Shown: piece by piece, positions 38,058 to 46,329 of the stretch
How positions within the stretch are numbered: the stretch's first letter is position 1
How the letters are laid out: every line of letters starts with the position of its first letter
Source of the DNA: Corynebacterium fournieri
GTDB taxonomy: Bacteria; Actinomycetota; Actinomycetes; Mycobacteriales; Mycobacteriaceae
Direction of reading: 5' to 3'
Length of the DNA stretch: 64,000 nucleotides
Assembly (NCBI RefSeq): GCF_030408775.1
Contig: NZ_CP047210.1
Location: forward strand, 1,116,001-1,180,000
Translations under genes and position numbers: made by a program
The notes under the pieces: generated by a model
What the model saw: the letters and a program-made list of their open reading frames with translations, nothing else
Database searches by the model: none
What the model was told of the DNA's origin: nothing

Positions 38058-38819
38058 GTGAGCGCTATCCGTAAGACGGCACCCACAGCAACCACCGCCG
38101 CGTCTGCGAAGCCGGCGAAGGTCGCGAAGACCGCCAAGACCATGTCCATCGGCGTGGTGCTTGAGCGGCTGCGCGCAGAGTTTCCGGATGTGACCGTCTC
38201 CAAGATCCGCTTTCTCGAATCCGAGGGACTGATCACTCCGCAGCGCACCGCGTCCGGCTACCGCCGCTTCACCGAAGAGGACGTGGAGCGTCTGCGCTAC
38301 ATCCTGGTGACGCAGCGCGACAACTACCTGCCGCTGAAGGTGATTCGGGAGCAGCTGGAGGCGATGGACTCCGGCCATGTCACCGCAATCCTCACTGCGG
38401 GCGAGTCCGAGCCGATGATCTCCCCGGAGACCTTCCGCGCGCCGTCCGCAACACAGCTGACCGACGCCGACGTGGCGGAGCAGGCCCAGGCCGACCCGTC
38501 GACGGTGGAGGAGTACATCAAGGTCGGCCTGATCACCCCGGATGCAGCAGGGCTGTTCACGGCTGACGACGTGCGTACCGTTACCACCGCACTGTCGCTT
38601 GCGGAGTTCGGTTTCGACGCGCGCCACCTGAAAACGCTGCGTACTGCTGCGGCCCGCCAGGCGGACATGATCAACCAGGTGGCGGAGCCGGTGGCGAAAT
38701 CCGGAAAGGTGACCGCAAAGCAGAAGGCAGAAGAGATCGCGCAGCAGATGTCCGCGCTGGTGGTTTCCCTGCACGCGTCGTTGGTGAAAAACGAGCTGCG
38801 CAAGCAGCTGGGGAGCTAA
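38058..38819 (+). CDS. ftsR: MerR-family division regulator FtsR
   Basis: 253 residues from a GTG. A Lys/Ala/Thr-rich N-terminal tail of about 28 residues precedes a MerR winged helix ('MSIGVVLERLRAEFPDVTVSKIRFLESEGLITPQRTASGYRRFTEEDVERLRYI'). In C. glutamicum the gene after odhI is FtsR, an activator of ftsZ. The C-terminal half probably dimerises or senses a ligand. It overlaps the next gene by TAATG. Confidence 0.88.
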   Translation: MSAIRKTAPTATTAASAKPAKVAKTAKTMSIGVVLERLRAEFPDVTVSKIRFLESEGLITPQRTASGYRRFTEEDVERLRYILVTQRDNYLPLKVIREQLEAMDSGHVTAILTAGESEPMISPETFRAPSATQLTDADVAEQAQADPSTVEEYIKVGLITPDAAGLFTADDVRTVTTALSLAEFGFDARHLKTLRTAAARQADMINQVAEPVAKSGKVTAKQKAEEIAQQMSALVVSLHASLVKNELRKQLGS

Positions 38820-39379
38820 TGGAGGCCGTCAGCCTGATCGGCGTTTTTCCGGTTGGACCGGAAGACTTCCTTTGCGCGCTGCTGCAGCGACCACTGGGCG
38901 GGCGTTGCATTCCGGTCTGGTTGCCGCCGATTGAGGGCGCGGAACTGGCGGCCCGTATCGATGGATGGGCACCGAACAGACCGCGCCCCGTCGACGCGAT
39001 TGCCGACCTCATCGACAGCACCACCAACGGTGCGGAGAGTCTGGAGCTGTCCAACTACGTCAACGGCACGTTCATGGCCACGTTGACGCTGTACGGCGGT
39101 GCCGAGATCGATCTCCGTGCCTCAGACGCGCTGTTGTTGGCCAGCGAGTTGGACTTGGAGCTCACGGTCGATGAGACTGTCGCCGCCCAGGCATCGCTCT
39201 TCCTTTCCAAGGAGGATGCCCTGCGTTATCTGCAGGCCGAGATCGAAGAAGCGGAGCTCGTGGATGATTCCACCTCCGCCAGCGGCGATGCTCAAGCGGA
39301 CGCGGATTTTGAGGCCTTGATGCGCAACCTCGGTGTCGAGGATGCGGATTTAGGGGAGGATGACCCCGAGGAGGGGTAA
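38819..39379 (+). CDS. Bifunctional-nuclease (DUF151) family protein
   Basis: 186 residues. The core 'CIPVWLPPIEGAELAARIDGW' and 'ASDALLLASELDLELTVDETVAAQ' match the DUF151/BFN family, some members of which have RNase/DNase activity in plants. The acidic C-terminal tail (from about residue 140) is disordered. It lies between two MerR genes, as in other corynebacteria. Biochemical role in bacteria unproven. Confidence 0.8.
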   Translation: MEAVSLIGVFPVGPEDFLCALLQRPLGGRCIPVWLPPIEGAELAARIDGWAPNRPRPVDAIADLIDSTTNGAESLELSNYVNGTFMATLTLYGGAEIDLRASDALLLASELDLELTVDETVAAQASLFLSKEDALRYLQAEIEEAELVDDSTSASGDAQADADFEALMRNLGVEDADLGEDDPEEG

Positions 39380-39383
39380 AACC

Positions 39384-39463
39384 CTCAAGTATTCCTTGAG
39401 AGTTTCGGCGTGTTACGCATGTGACTATTGACCGGTTACGTATGCTTAGCCTTTAATAGTCAC
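39384..39463 (+). promoter_or_regulatory. Inverted repeats in the promoter region of the second MerR gene
   Basis: CTCAAG-N5-CTTGAG lies at 39384-39400, and GTGACTATT (39421-39429) is inverted as AATAGTCAC (39455-39463). Between the latter arms are TTGACC (39428-39433) and AT-rich sequence that could hold a -10. The first dyad resembles SoxR-type MerR operators (CTCAAG...CTTGAG half-sites) but might instead be a weak terminator. Confidence 0.45.
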
Positions 39464-39497
39464 TAGGCTTACAGCTAACTTTCATGGGAGTAATTAC

Positions 39498-40064
39498 GTG
39501 AGCATCATCGAGGAAACGCAGGACGGCCAAATCCAGGCTGTGCAGGAATCGCTTTTCGACGTCGGACCGACCGACGAGGTCGGCTACCGCGTGCCCATCG
39601 CATGCCAGGTCGCCGGCATCACCTACCGCCAGCTCGACTACTGGGCGCGCACCGGTCTGGTCCGCCCGTCCATCCGCGGCGCGAAGGGCTCCGGTTCCCA
39701 GCGCCTGTACTCCTTCAAAGACATCCTCGTGCTGAAGATTGTCAAGGGCCTGTTGGATACCGGCATCTCCCTGCAGAACATTCGTCTCGCCGTGGACAAG
39801 CTGCGCGATCGTGGTGTGTCCGACATCGCGGAGATCACGCTTGTCTCCGACGGCGTGACTGTCTACGAGTGCCGCTCCAACGAGGAGATCATCGACCTGC
39901 TCGGCGGCGGCCAGGGCGTCTTCGGCATCGCAGTGCCGCAGATTATGAAGGAACTCACCGGCACCATCTCCGCGTTCCCGTCCGAGCGCGTGATCGACGA
40001 CGCGGCCGACAACGTCATCGGCTTCGATGAACTCGCGGACCGTCGCCGCCGCAAGACCTCCTAA
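39498..40064 (+). CDS. MerR-family transcriptional regulator
   Basis: 188 residues from a GTG with GGGAG 7 nt upstream. The DNA-binding domain is 'VGYRVPIACQVAGITYRQLDYWARTGLVRPSIRGAKGSGSQRLYSFKDILVLKIVKGLLD', followed by a helical effector region. It corresponds to the second MerR gene downstream of ftsR in C. glutamicum. Target genes are not known to me. It may regulate itself through the dyads at 39384-39463. Confidence 0.85.
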   Translation: MSIIEETQDGQIQAVQESLFDVGPTDEVGYRVPIACQVAGITYRQLDYWARTGLVRPSIRGAKGSGSQRLYSFKDILVLKIVKGLLDTGISLQNIRLAVDKLRDRGVSDIAEITLVSDGVTVYECRSNEEIIDLLGGGQGVFGIAVPQIMKELTGTISAFPSERVIDDAADNVIGFDELADRRRRKTS

Positions 40065-40085
40065 AACCTTCCGCAAACGGCAGAA

Positions 40086-40123
40086 AGCCCGGGCTGGGAA
40101 CTACTCCCTCCAGCCCGGGTTTT
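40086..40123 (+). terminator. Intrinsic terminator after the MerR gene
   Basis: CCCGGGCTGG (40088-40097) pairs with CCAGCCCGGG (40110-40119), followed by TTTT. It lies between convergent genes. Confidence 0.8.
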
Positions 40124-40156
40124 CGCATGTGTGTAGGCCGTGAACGCCCGGCTGTA

Positions 40157-41626
40157 TTAGAGCCCGGCGGCCTGCTTGACCGCACCGGCGATGGTGTCAG
40201 CCTGCTTCGCGTCGACGGTCTTGGCCGACAGCGCCTCGAGCGCCGCATCGGGCTCGCCTTCGCCGACCCGCACGACGGTGACGTCGACCTTGTCGCCCGC
40301 GGCGTTGCGCACCGCGTCCTCGAATGCCTTGTCGTCGCCAGCATCGGCGGTGCCCGTGGTCACCACAACCACGCGGGTCGGCGCGTCCACGTCGCCGTAG
40401 GCGAGCGCGGCGGCCTCCACAGCCTGGCGGGTCTGCGGGACACCGCCCGTGAGGAACCGGCGCACAGCCACCGCGACGGACTCAGCGTCGGGGGAGACGT
40501 TGAGGTTCTGGCGGTAGCCGACGACGACGCCCGGGTTCAGCGGCGAGGAGTAGTTCCACAGGCCCACCTGTTTGCCGCGTCCGCCGAGGTCGATAGCGGC
40601 GTCCGCGATGGCCTCCTTGGCGGGTTGGATGTAAGGGGCCATTCCGTCGGAGGTGTCCAAGAGGAACAGGGTGTTCTCCGGCTGCAGGGCACCGGCTTGC
40701 TGGGCGGCCTTATCACCCGGATCGCCGGCCGGCTTGGCGGCGTCGGCGCCGTCTTGGGCGTCGTTGGCGTTCTTCGCGTCCGCGGTGATGGACTCGCCGC
40801 CGGCCGGAAGCGCCGCCGCCCACACCAGGTCGGAGATGGCCGGCTGGTCCTTTGCGGAGCCGTCGAACTGCTCGGCGGCGAAACGCGCGAAGTCCTGCCC
40901 GGCGCGGGCCTTGTCCTCATCGACCTTCTCGTTCTGGTTCAGCGGGAAGGCGGTGTAGACCGCATCCGCACCGACAGGGGAAAACTCCAGGTCCTCGGGC
41001 ACGCTGTCCTGCGCAGTGGCGAGGTAGTGGCCGTCTTCCGCGTTGAACTCGTCGATCTTTCCGATGCGCTGGTCCGTCAGCGCCTGCACGGCGTCGTTGT
41101 CGTTGCCGGCCACCTGGGAGGCTACCAGTGCGGAGGCGGCGGGCTCGTCGGCGACCGGGAAGCGCAGCTTGTCCAGCGTCAGGCTGTCCAGCGCGGCCTT
41201 GTCCTTGCCTGCCACGCCGACGGGTTCGCTGTAGGCGGGCTGCGGGTCGGACACTGCCTGCGTTCGGCCGGCATTGTCCAGCGCCTGGTGGGTCACGGTC
41301 GTGTTCGGGGCAACGTAGACGGCTGCGTCTGCGATGTTGTCCACGAGTTGGGGCTTGACGCAGAAGTCGCGGACGACGGGGGAGGAGGCACCGTAGGCGT
41401 CGATAAGCGATTGCCCCGCGCCCTTGTCAGAGGCTGCGACGGGGAGGGTGAGCTCGCCGGCGACGCAGTCCTGCGGCTTCGCCTCGGTGCCGTCCGTGCC
41501 GTCGCTGCCGCCGCGGTGTGTCGCCCACCAGATGATTCCGGCGAGGACCAGCGCAACGGCTATGAGTAAGGCGATCAACTCCCCGGACAATGTGTAGTTG
41601 TTCTTGCCACTTGCGTGCTTCGCCAC
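40157..41626 (-). CDS. Membrane-anchored solute-binding/vWA-like protein
   Basis: 489 residues from the GTG at 41626. An N-terminal helix ('GELIALLIAVALVLAGIIWWATH') anchors an extracytoplasmic body. The middle resembles a solute-binding fold ('DKGAGQSLIDAYGASSPVVRDFCVKPQLVDN'). The C-terminal about 190 residues are vWA-like ('NTLFLLDTSDGMAPYIQPAKEAIADAAI'), with DTSDGM in place of the canonical DXSXS, so metal binding may be lost. The longer upstream frame is not supported by an RBS. Confidence 0.65.
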   Translation of the reverse strand: MAKHASGKNNYTLSGELIALLIAVALVLAGIIWWATHRGGSDGTDGTEAKPQDCVAGELTLPVAASDKGAGQSLIDAYGASSPVVRDFCVKPQLVDNIADAAVYVAPNTTVTHQALDNAGRTQAVSDPQPAYSEPVGVAGKDKAALDSLTLDKLRFPVADEPAASALVASQVAGNDNDAVQALTDQRIGKIDEFNAEDGHYLATAQDSVPEDLEFSPVGADAVYTAFPLNQNEKVDEDKARAGQDFARFAAEQFDGSAKDQPAISDLVWAAALPAGGESITADAKNANDAQDGADAAKPAGDPGDKAAQQAGALQPENTLFLLDTSDGMAPYIQPAKEAIADAAIDLGGRGKQVGLWNYSSPLNPGVVVGYRQNLNVSPDAESVAVAVRRFLTGGVPQTRQAVEAAALAYGDVDAPTRVVVVTTGTADAGDDKAFEDAVRNAAGDKVDVTVVRVGEGEPDAALEALSAKTVDAKQADTIAGAVKQAAGL

Positions 41627-41675
41627 CGCAATCGCCGCCTCTGTAGATCGAACGAGTGAAAACTTCTTCTCGAGT

Positions 41676-42533
41676 CTAGCTGTCGTAGGCAGCGTCGATG
41701 ACCGCGACAAGCCGCTGCCGCAGCGGTTGCGCCCGGCGGGAAAGCTCGCGCTGGCGGGCGACGTACTGCGCTTTGCCCTCCGGGGTTTCCACCTCCACCA
41801 CGCCGAAGCCGAGCTCGCGGCAGTCGTAGGGGGAGGCCTCCATGTCCAGCCGCCGGGCATCCGCGGCGAGCTCGAAGCAATCCATCAGCAGCTCGCCGGG
41901 GACCAGGGGGCCGAGCTTCATCGCCCACTTGTACAAGTCCATGCTCACGTGCACGCATCCGGCTTGGTCGTTGTCCGGCTGCGTGTCGCGCGTGAGCACG
42001 GTCAGGTTCAGGGGGCGGGCCGCAGGCGTGAAAAAGCGGAAGGCGTCGAAGTGGGAGCACTTGATGTTGTGCGCCTCTACGACAGCGTTTGTGCCTTCAA
42101 CGCCGAGGCGCAGCGGCAGGCTATGGCGCGGTTTGTCGGTGCGGTAGACCATCGCCCACTCGTGCATGCCGAAGCAGTCGAAGTGGGCTTCACGCTTATC
42201 GACGGACCGCAGGATCGCCTCCGCCTCCTCCACATCGGCACGACGGTGAGCGAGAAACCTGTGGACGTCGACACGCACAACGCCGTCGTCGCACACGTAA
42301 TCGCGCCAGCCCGCATGCGGCAACGACTCGGCGCCTTCCAGACCAACTCCCACGCCAGGGTGCCACCGCTTTAGGTGCGAGGGACGCTGCGGGTAGTAGT
42401 CGAACAGGAAGTCCCACACCGGGTGGTATTCGCCCCGGGCTCTGCGGGCGACGCGCGGTCCCGCCCAGCGCTCGGCGCGGGCCTCGTGCGCGGCGATGCG
42501 CGGCAGGTACTCGTTGGCGCTGAGCACCTGCAT
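41676..42533 (-). CDS. Conserved protein often labelled '3-methyladenine DNA glycosylase'
   Basis: 285 residues. The opening 'RIAAHEARAERWAGPRVARRARGEYHPVWDFLFDYYPQRPSHLKRWHPGVGVGL' is characteristic of an actinobacterial family that databases often call 3-methyladenine DNA glycosylase. I see no helix-hairpin-helix or AAG fold signature that would justify that activity. It is rich in His, Trp and Cys. The start overlaps the stop of the upstream CNNM gene by one base. Function should be treated as unknown. Confidence 0.65.
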   Translation of the reverse strand: MQVLSANEYLPRIAAHEARAERWAGPRVARRARGEYHPVWDFLFDYYPQRPSHLKRWHPGVGVGLEGAESLPHAGWRDYVCDDGVVRVDVHRFLAHRRADVEEAEAILRSVDKREAHFDCFGMHEWAMVYRTDKPRHSLPLRLGVEGTNAVVEAHNIKCSHFDAFRFFTPAARPLNLTVLTRDTQPDNDQAGCVHVSMDLYKWAMKLGPLVPGELLMDCFELAADARRLDMEASPYDCRELGFGVVEVETPEGKAQYVARQRELSRRAQPLRQRLVAVIDAAYDS

Positions 42534-43585
42534 TATTCGTCCTCGTGGGTCCAGTCGGACACAGTGCCCACGTACTCCTCGATCAGGTCCTCCAGCGCCA
42601 CCACGCCGACCAGCTTGCCGCCGTCGTGGACCTCCGCCATGTGGGCGGAGCGGCGGTGCAGCAGGGCAAGCGCGTCGTCCATGGACTGCGTTGCCTCGAT
42701 CGTGGTCAGCGGGCGGATGCGCTTGAGCGAAACACGCGGATCGCCCTGCGGGTACTCCATCAGGTCCAAAATATCCTTGACGTGGACGTAGCCGGCCAGC
42801 GAGCTGGCGTCGATGCGCACAGGGAAGCGGGAGTAGCCGGTGTCCTGCACCGCCTGCTCAATCACGGACAGGCGGATGCCGCGCGGGTCGTAGGGGATAG
42901 TGGTCACCTGCGAAAGCGGGATCATCGCCTCGTTGAGCTGGCGGGAGTCCTGCCGCAGCGCCTTGGCCAGACGCACCGTTTCCTCCGCGTCCAGCAGGCC
43001 CTCTTCGCGGGACTCTTGAATCATGCTGGCCAGCTGCTCCTGGTCCACCGTGGATTCAAGCTCATCGCGCTGCTCGATGCCGAACAACAGGAGCGTCTTG
43101 CGCGCGATCCAGTTGAGCAATTCGATCACCGGGCGGGTCAGCTTCATCCACACCGTCATCGCAGGTGTGAGCCACATGGCCATCTGCTCCGGGCCGGCGA
43201 TGGCCAGGTTCTTCGGCACCATCTCGCCGAACAGGATGTGCAGGAAGGAAATGATGAGCAGGGCGATCACGAACGACACCGGATGCAGCAGGTCGCCCGG
43301 CATCCCGAGTGCTTCAAACGGGGCCTCGATGTAGGAAGCGATTGCTGGCTCTGCCACCTTGCCCAAGATGAGGGAGGCGACCGTGATGCCAAACTGGGCG
43401 CCTGCCAGGTAGATGGACAAGTGCTCGGTGGCGTAGAGGACGCCTTCGGCCTTGGTTTTGCCCTGGGCCAGAAGGTTTTCCAGGCGGTCTTTGCGGGAGG
43501 ACACAAGCGCGAACTCGATTGCCACGAAGAACGCGTTTGCCGCCAACAGCGCGATGATCAGGGTTGCGGCGAGCCAGATGTTCAT
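42533..43585 (-). CDS. CNNM-domain/CBS-pair membrane protein
   Basis: 350 residues from the ATG at 43585, which overlaps the upstream stop (ATGA). The CNNM membrane domain has four hydrophobic segments at about residues 3-25, 55-80, 95-125 and 130-155 and contains 'EMVPKNLAI'. A CBS pair follows ('AMIPLSQVTTIPYD', 'DILDLMEYPQ'). Homologues (CorC/HlyC-like) act in Mg2+ or Co2+ efflux. It is shorter than the upstream gene and lacks the C-terminal CorC_HlyC domain. Confidence 0.88.
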   Translation of the reverse strand: MNIWLAATLIIALLAANAFFVAIEFALVSSRKDRLENLLAQGKTKAEGVLYATEHLSIYLAGAQFGITVASLILGKVAEPAIASYIEAPFEALGMPGDLLHPVSFVIALLIISFLHILFGEMVPKNLAIAGPEQMAMWLTPAMTVWMKLTRPVIELLNWIARKTLLLFGIEQRDELESTVDQEQLASMIQESREEGLLDAEETVRLAKALRQDSRQLNEAMIPLSQVTTIPYDPRGIRLSVIEQAVQDTGYSRFPVRIDASSLAGYVHVKDILDLMEYPQGDPRVSLKRIRPLTTIEATQSMDDALALLHRRSAHMAEVHDGGKLVGVVALEDLIEEYVGTVSDWTHEDE

Positions 43586-44952
43586 TCGGCCTCCTCCGGG
43601 GGAATCGGGCGCAGCATGGCGCGGTCGATGCGGCGGCCGTCCATATCGGTCACCTGCGCCAGCCAATTGCCGGCGCCGCCGGATTGGAACTCCTCTTGGA
43701 AGCTGCCGGAAGCACCGCTGAGCACCACTTCATCGCCGACCTCGGGGATGCGGCCCAGCGTGGCCATGATCAGGCCGCCGAGCGTCTCGTACGGGCCGTC
43801 CGCCGCGGTAAAACCAGTCTTTTCTTCCAGCTCGTCCAGGCGTACAAGCCCCGCCACCTGCCAAGACGTGCCAAAGCGGGTGAAATCCTTCTCACTTTCC
43901 ACGTCGTCGTACTCGTCGTAGACCTCGCCGAGGATTTCCTCGACCAGGTCCTCGATAGTGACCAAACCCTGGGTGCCGCCGTACTCGTCGGCGACGAGGA
44001 CGACCTGCGAGCCTGCAGAGCGCACCCGGTTGAGCACCGAATCGCCGTCAAGGGTGCCGGGCACAAAGGGCACCCGGCGTGCGAGAGAGCCCAACTTCGT
44101 GCTCGACCGCAGCTCGTGCGGGACCGAGAAGGCATCCTTGATGTGCACCACGCCGAGGGTGTCGTCCAAATCGCCGCGGCGCACGGGGAACCGGGAGTGG
44201 CCCGTCTGGCGCGCCAGCGTGATCAGGTCCGCCACCGTGTCGTCGGCGTCCAAGGAATCGATGGTGGAGCGCGGCGTCATCACCTCCTCGGCCGTGGTTT
44301 CGCCGAAGCGCAACGAGCGGTCGATCACCGCAGCGGTAGCGGCGTCCAGGCCCCCGGCCTCAGCGGAGCTGCGCACCATAGCGCCGAGCTCTTGCGAGGA
44401 GCGGGCCGACGCGAGCTCGTCGGCAGGCTCGATGCCCATCTTGCGCACCACCCAGTTCGCCGACGTGTTGAGGAAGTGGATAAACGGCTTTGCCACGGTG
44501 TTGAAGTAGTGCACCGGCGGCACCACCGCACGGGCGGTGTTGAGCGGGTCCGTGATCGCCATATTCTTCGGCACCAGCTCGCCGAACACCATCGACAGCA
44601 GCGTTGCCACCGTCAGCGCCAAAATAAGCGCGACCGTAGTTGAGGCGCTGGCGGGCAGCCCCACAGCCTCTAAAGCGGGAGTGAAGAACTTGCCCAGCAC
44701 CGGCTCGGCGAGGAATCCGGCGGCGAGGGTCGTCACCGTAATACCCAGCTGCGCGCCGGAAAGCACGAAGGAGAGGTTGCCGTGGTCGCGCGCTACCGCG
44801 CGTGCGGTGCTGTCGCCGCGTTCCTTGACATGGGTGTCGATGGTGGAGCGCTCAAGACCGGTCATGGCGAACTCGATCGCGACGAACAGCCCGGTTGATG
44901 CTGTGAGCACCACAAACGCAACGAGAGCGAGAATGGAAAGCAAGAGGTCCAT
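43582..44952 (-). CDS. CNNM/CBS/CorC-type transporter (hemolysin C-like)
   Basis: 456 residues. The CNNM domain ('LLSMVFGELVPKNMAI') is followed by a CBS pair ('MTPRSTIDSLDADDTVADLITLARQTGHSRFPV') and a C-terminal CorC_HlyC domain ('ETLGGLIMATLGRIPEVGDEVVL'). This is the standard layout of bacterial magnesium exporters. It starts 17 nt after the helicase gene and overlaps its partner, suggesting a two-subunit complex. Confidence 0.88.
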   Translation of the reverse strand: MDLLLSILALVAFVVLTASTGLFVAIEFAMTGLERSTIDTHVKERGDSTARAVARDHGNLSFVLSGAQLGITVTTLAAGFLAEPVLGKFFTPALEAVGLPASASTTVALILALTVATLLSMVFGELVPKNMAITDPLNTARAVVPPVHYFNTVAKPFIHFLNTSANWVVRKMGIEPADELASARSSQELGAMVRSSAEAGGLDAATAAVIDRSLRFGETTAEEVMTPRSTIDSLDADDTVADLITLARQTGHSRFPVRRGDLDDTLGVVHIKDAFSVPHELRSSTKLGSLARRVPFVPGTLDGDSVLNRVRSAGSQVVLVADEYGGTQGLVTIEDLVEEILGEVYDEYDDVESEKDFTRFGTSWQVAGLVRLDELEEKTGFTAADGPYETLGGLIMATLGRIPEVGDEVVLSGASGSFQEEFQSGGAGNWLAQVTDMDGRRIDRAMLRPIPPEEAE

Positions 44953-44969
44953 AGGTGGTGGTCTGTGCC

Positions 44970-46286
44970 TTAGCGGCCGTTACTCCTTCGACTTCGACCC
45001 GTGCGACGGGTGCGGTTGCGGTTCGCGGATGCATTGCGGTTCCGGTTGCCTCCCGCCTTACGGCGGGAATTGCCGGCCGGCTTGCTCCCACGCGGGGACT
45101 GGCCCGGGGGAGGAAGAGGTGCGCCGTCCGGGATACGTGCACCGGTGATTGTAACCAAGGACTCCGACATTGGAGCGACCCTGACCTCGGAGGCGTCCAC
45201 ACCAGCCTTCCGCAGCAATTGGGCAACTTCCTTCGCCTGGTCGTCCATCACCAGCGTGACCACGGTGCCGGAGGTGCCGGCACGCGCGGTGCGGCCAGCC
45301 CGGTGCAGGTAGGCCTTGTGCTCGGCGGGCGGATCCACGTGTACGACGAGGGAGACATCGTCGACGTCGATGCCGCGGGCGGCGATGTCCGTTGCCACCA
45401 GCACCGGGGTCGAGCCGTCCGCGAAGCCCTCCAAGGCGCGGGTGCGTGCACCCTGGCCTTTGTCGCCGTGCAAGCCCTGAGCGTAAATGCCCGCGCGGCG
45501 GAGCTTCTTCACCTGCCGGTCCACACCGTGTTTGGTGCGCATGAACATGATGGTCTTGCCGTCGCGGGCGGCGATCTGGAGGGCGATCTCGTTGCGCTGC
45601 TCACGTCCGCCGACCATGAGGCGGTAATGCTCCATCGTGTCGACCGCGGCCTGAACAGGTGCAGTGGAGTGGGTGACCGGGTCGTGCATGTAGCGCGAGA
45701 TGAGCTTTTCCACGTCGCCGTCGAGCGTCGCGGAGAACAACAGCCGCTGCCCGTCCTTCGGCGTGCGGTCGAGCAGTTTACGCACCTGCGGCAAAAAGCC
45801 CATGTCCGCCATCTGGTCCGCCTCGTCGAGCGCGGTGATCTCGACGGCATTAAGCGACAGCTTCTTCTGGTTGATCAGGTCCTCTGCACGGCCCGGGGTA
45901 GCCACCAGCAGGTCCACCGGAGAGGCCAGCGAGCGGATGTGGTGGTTGATGTTCACACCGCCGACCACGTCGAGCACCCGCAAGCCGAGCGCACCCGCGG
46001 GTTCCTCGAGCCGCTCGCGGATCTGCGCGGCCAGCTCACGCGTCGGCGCCAGCACCAGGGCGCGAGGGTGGCCGGGCGTGCTCGGCGCGCCTGCGAGCCG
46101 CGCCAGCATGGGTAGGCCGAACGTGAAGGTCTTGCCGGATCCTGTCGGCCCGCGGCCGAGCACGTCGCGGCCGGCCAGCGCGTCGGGGATCGCCGCCTCC
46201 TGGATGGGGAAAGGCTCCGTGATGCCCTGCCTGTGCAGGACGTTCACGATGCCGCGGGGTAAACCGAGCTCGGCGAAAGTAGTCAT
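44970..46286 (-). CDS. DEAD-box RNA helicase
   Basis: 438 residues. It has the Q-motif region 'FAELGLPRGIVNVLHRQGITEPFPIQEAAIPDALAG', Walker A 'GPTGSGKT', 'PTRELA', 'TPGR', DEAD as 'LDEADQMADMGF', 'SAT' and 'ATDIAARGID'. The C-terminal tail is basic and disordered (RNRNASANRNRTRRTGRSRR), typical of RhlE/CsdA-like helicases of ribosome assembly or mRNA decay. TAGACT (46294-46299), 7 nt before the ATG, suggests a leaderless mRNA. Confidence 0.92.
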   Translation of the reverse strand: MTTFAELGLPRGIVNVLHRQGITEPFPIQEAAIPDALAGRDVLGRGPTGSGKTFTFGLPMLARLAGAPSTPGHPRALVLAPTRELAAQIRERLEEPAGALGLRVLDVVGGVNINHHIRSLASPVDLLVATPGRAEDLINQKKLSLNAVEITALDEADQMADMGFLPQVRKLLDRTPKDGQRLLFSATLDGDVEKLISRYMHDPVTHSTAPVQAAVDTMEHYRLMVGGREQRNEIALQIAARDGKTIMFMRTKHGVDRQVKKLRRAGIYAQGLHGDKGQGARTRALEGFADGSTPVLVATDIAARGIDVDDVSLVVHVDPPAEHKAYLHRAGRTARAGTSGTVVTLVMDDQAKEVAQLLRKAGVDASEVRVAPMSESLVTITGARIPDGAPLPPPGQSPRGSKPAGNSRRKAGGNRNRNASANRNRTRRTGRSRRSNGR

Positions 46287-46329
46287 CCGGCACAGTCTAC
46301 GTGGTGCTCACTCCGGGAGACTAGCCAAG

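Noticed and set aside
41676-42533. Firm assignment as DNA glycosylase
   Set aside because: The label is common for this family, but no glycosylase motif is visible in the protein.
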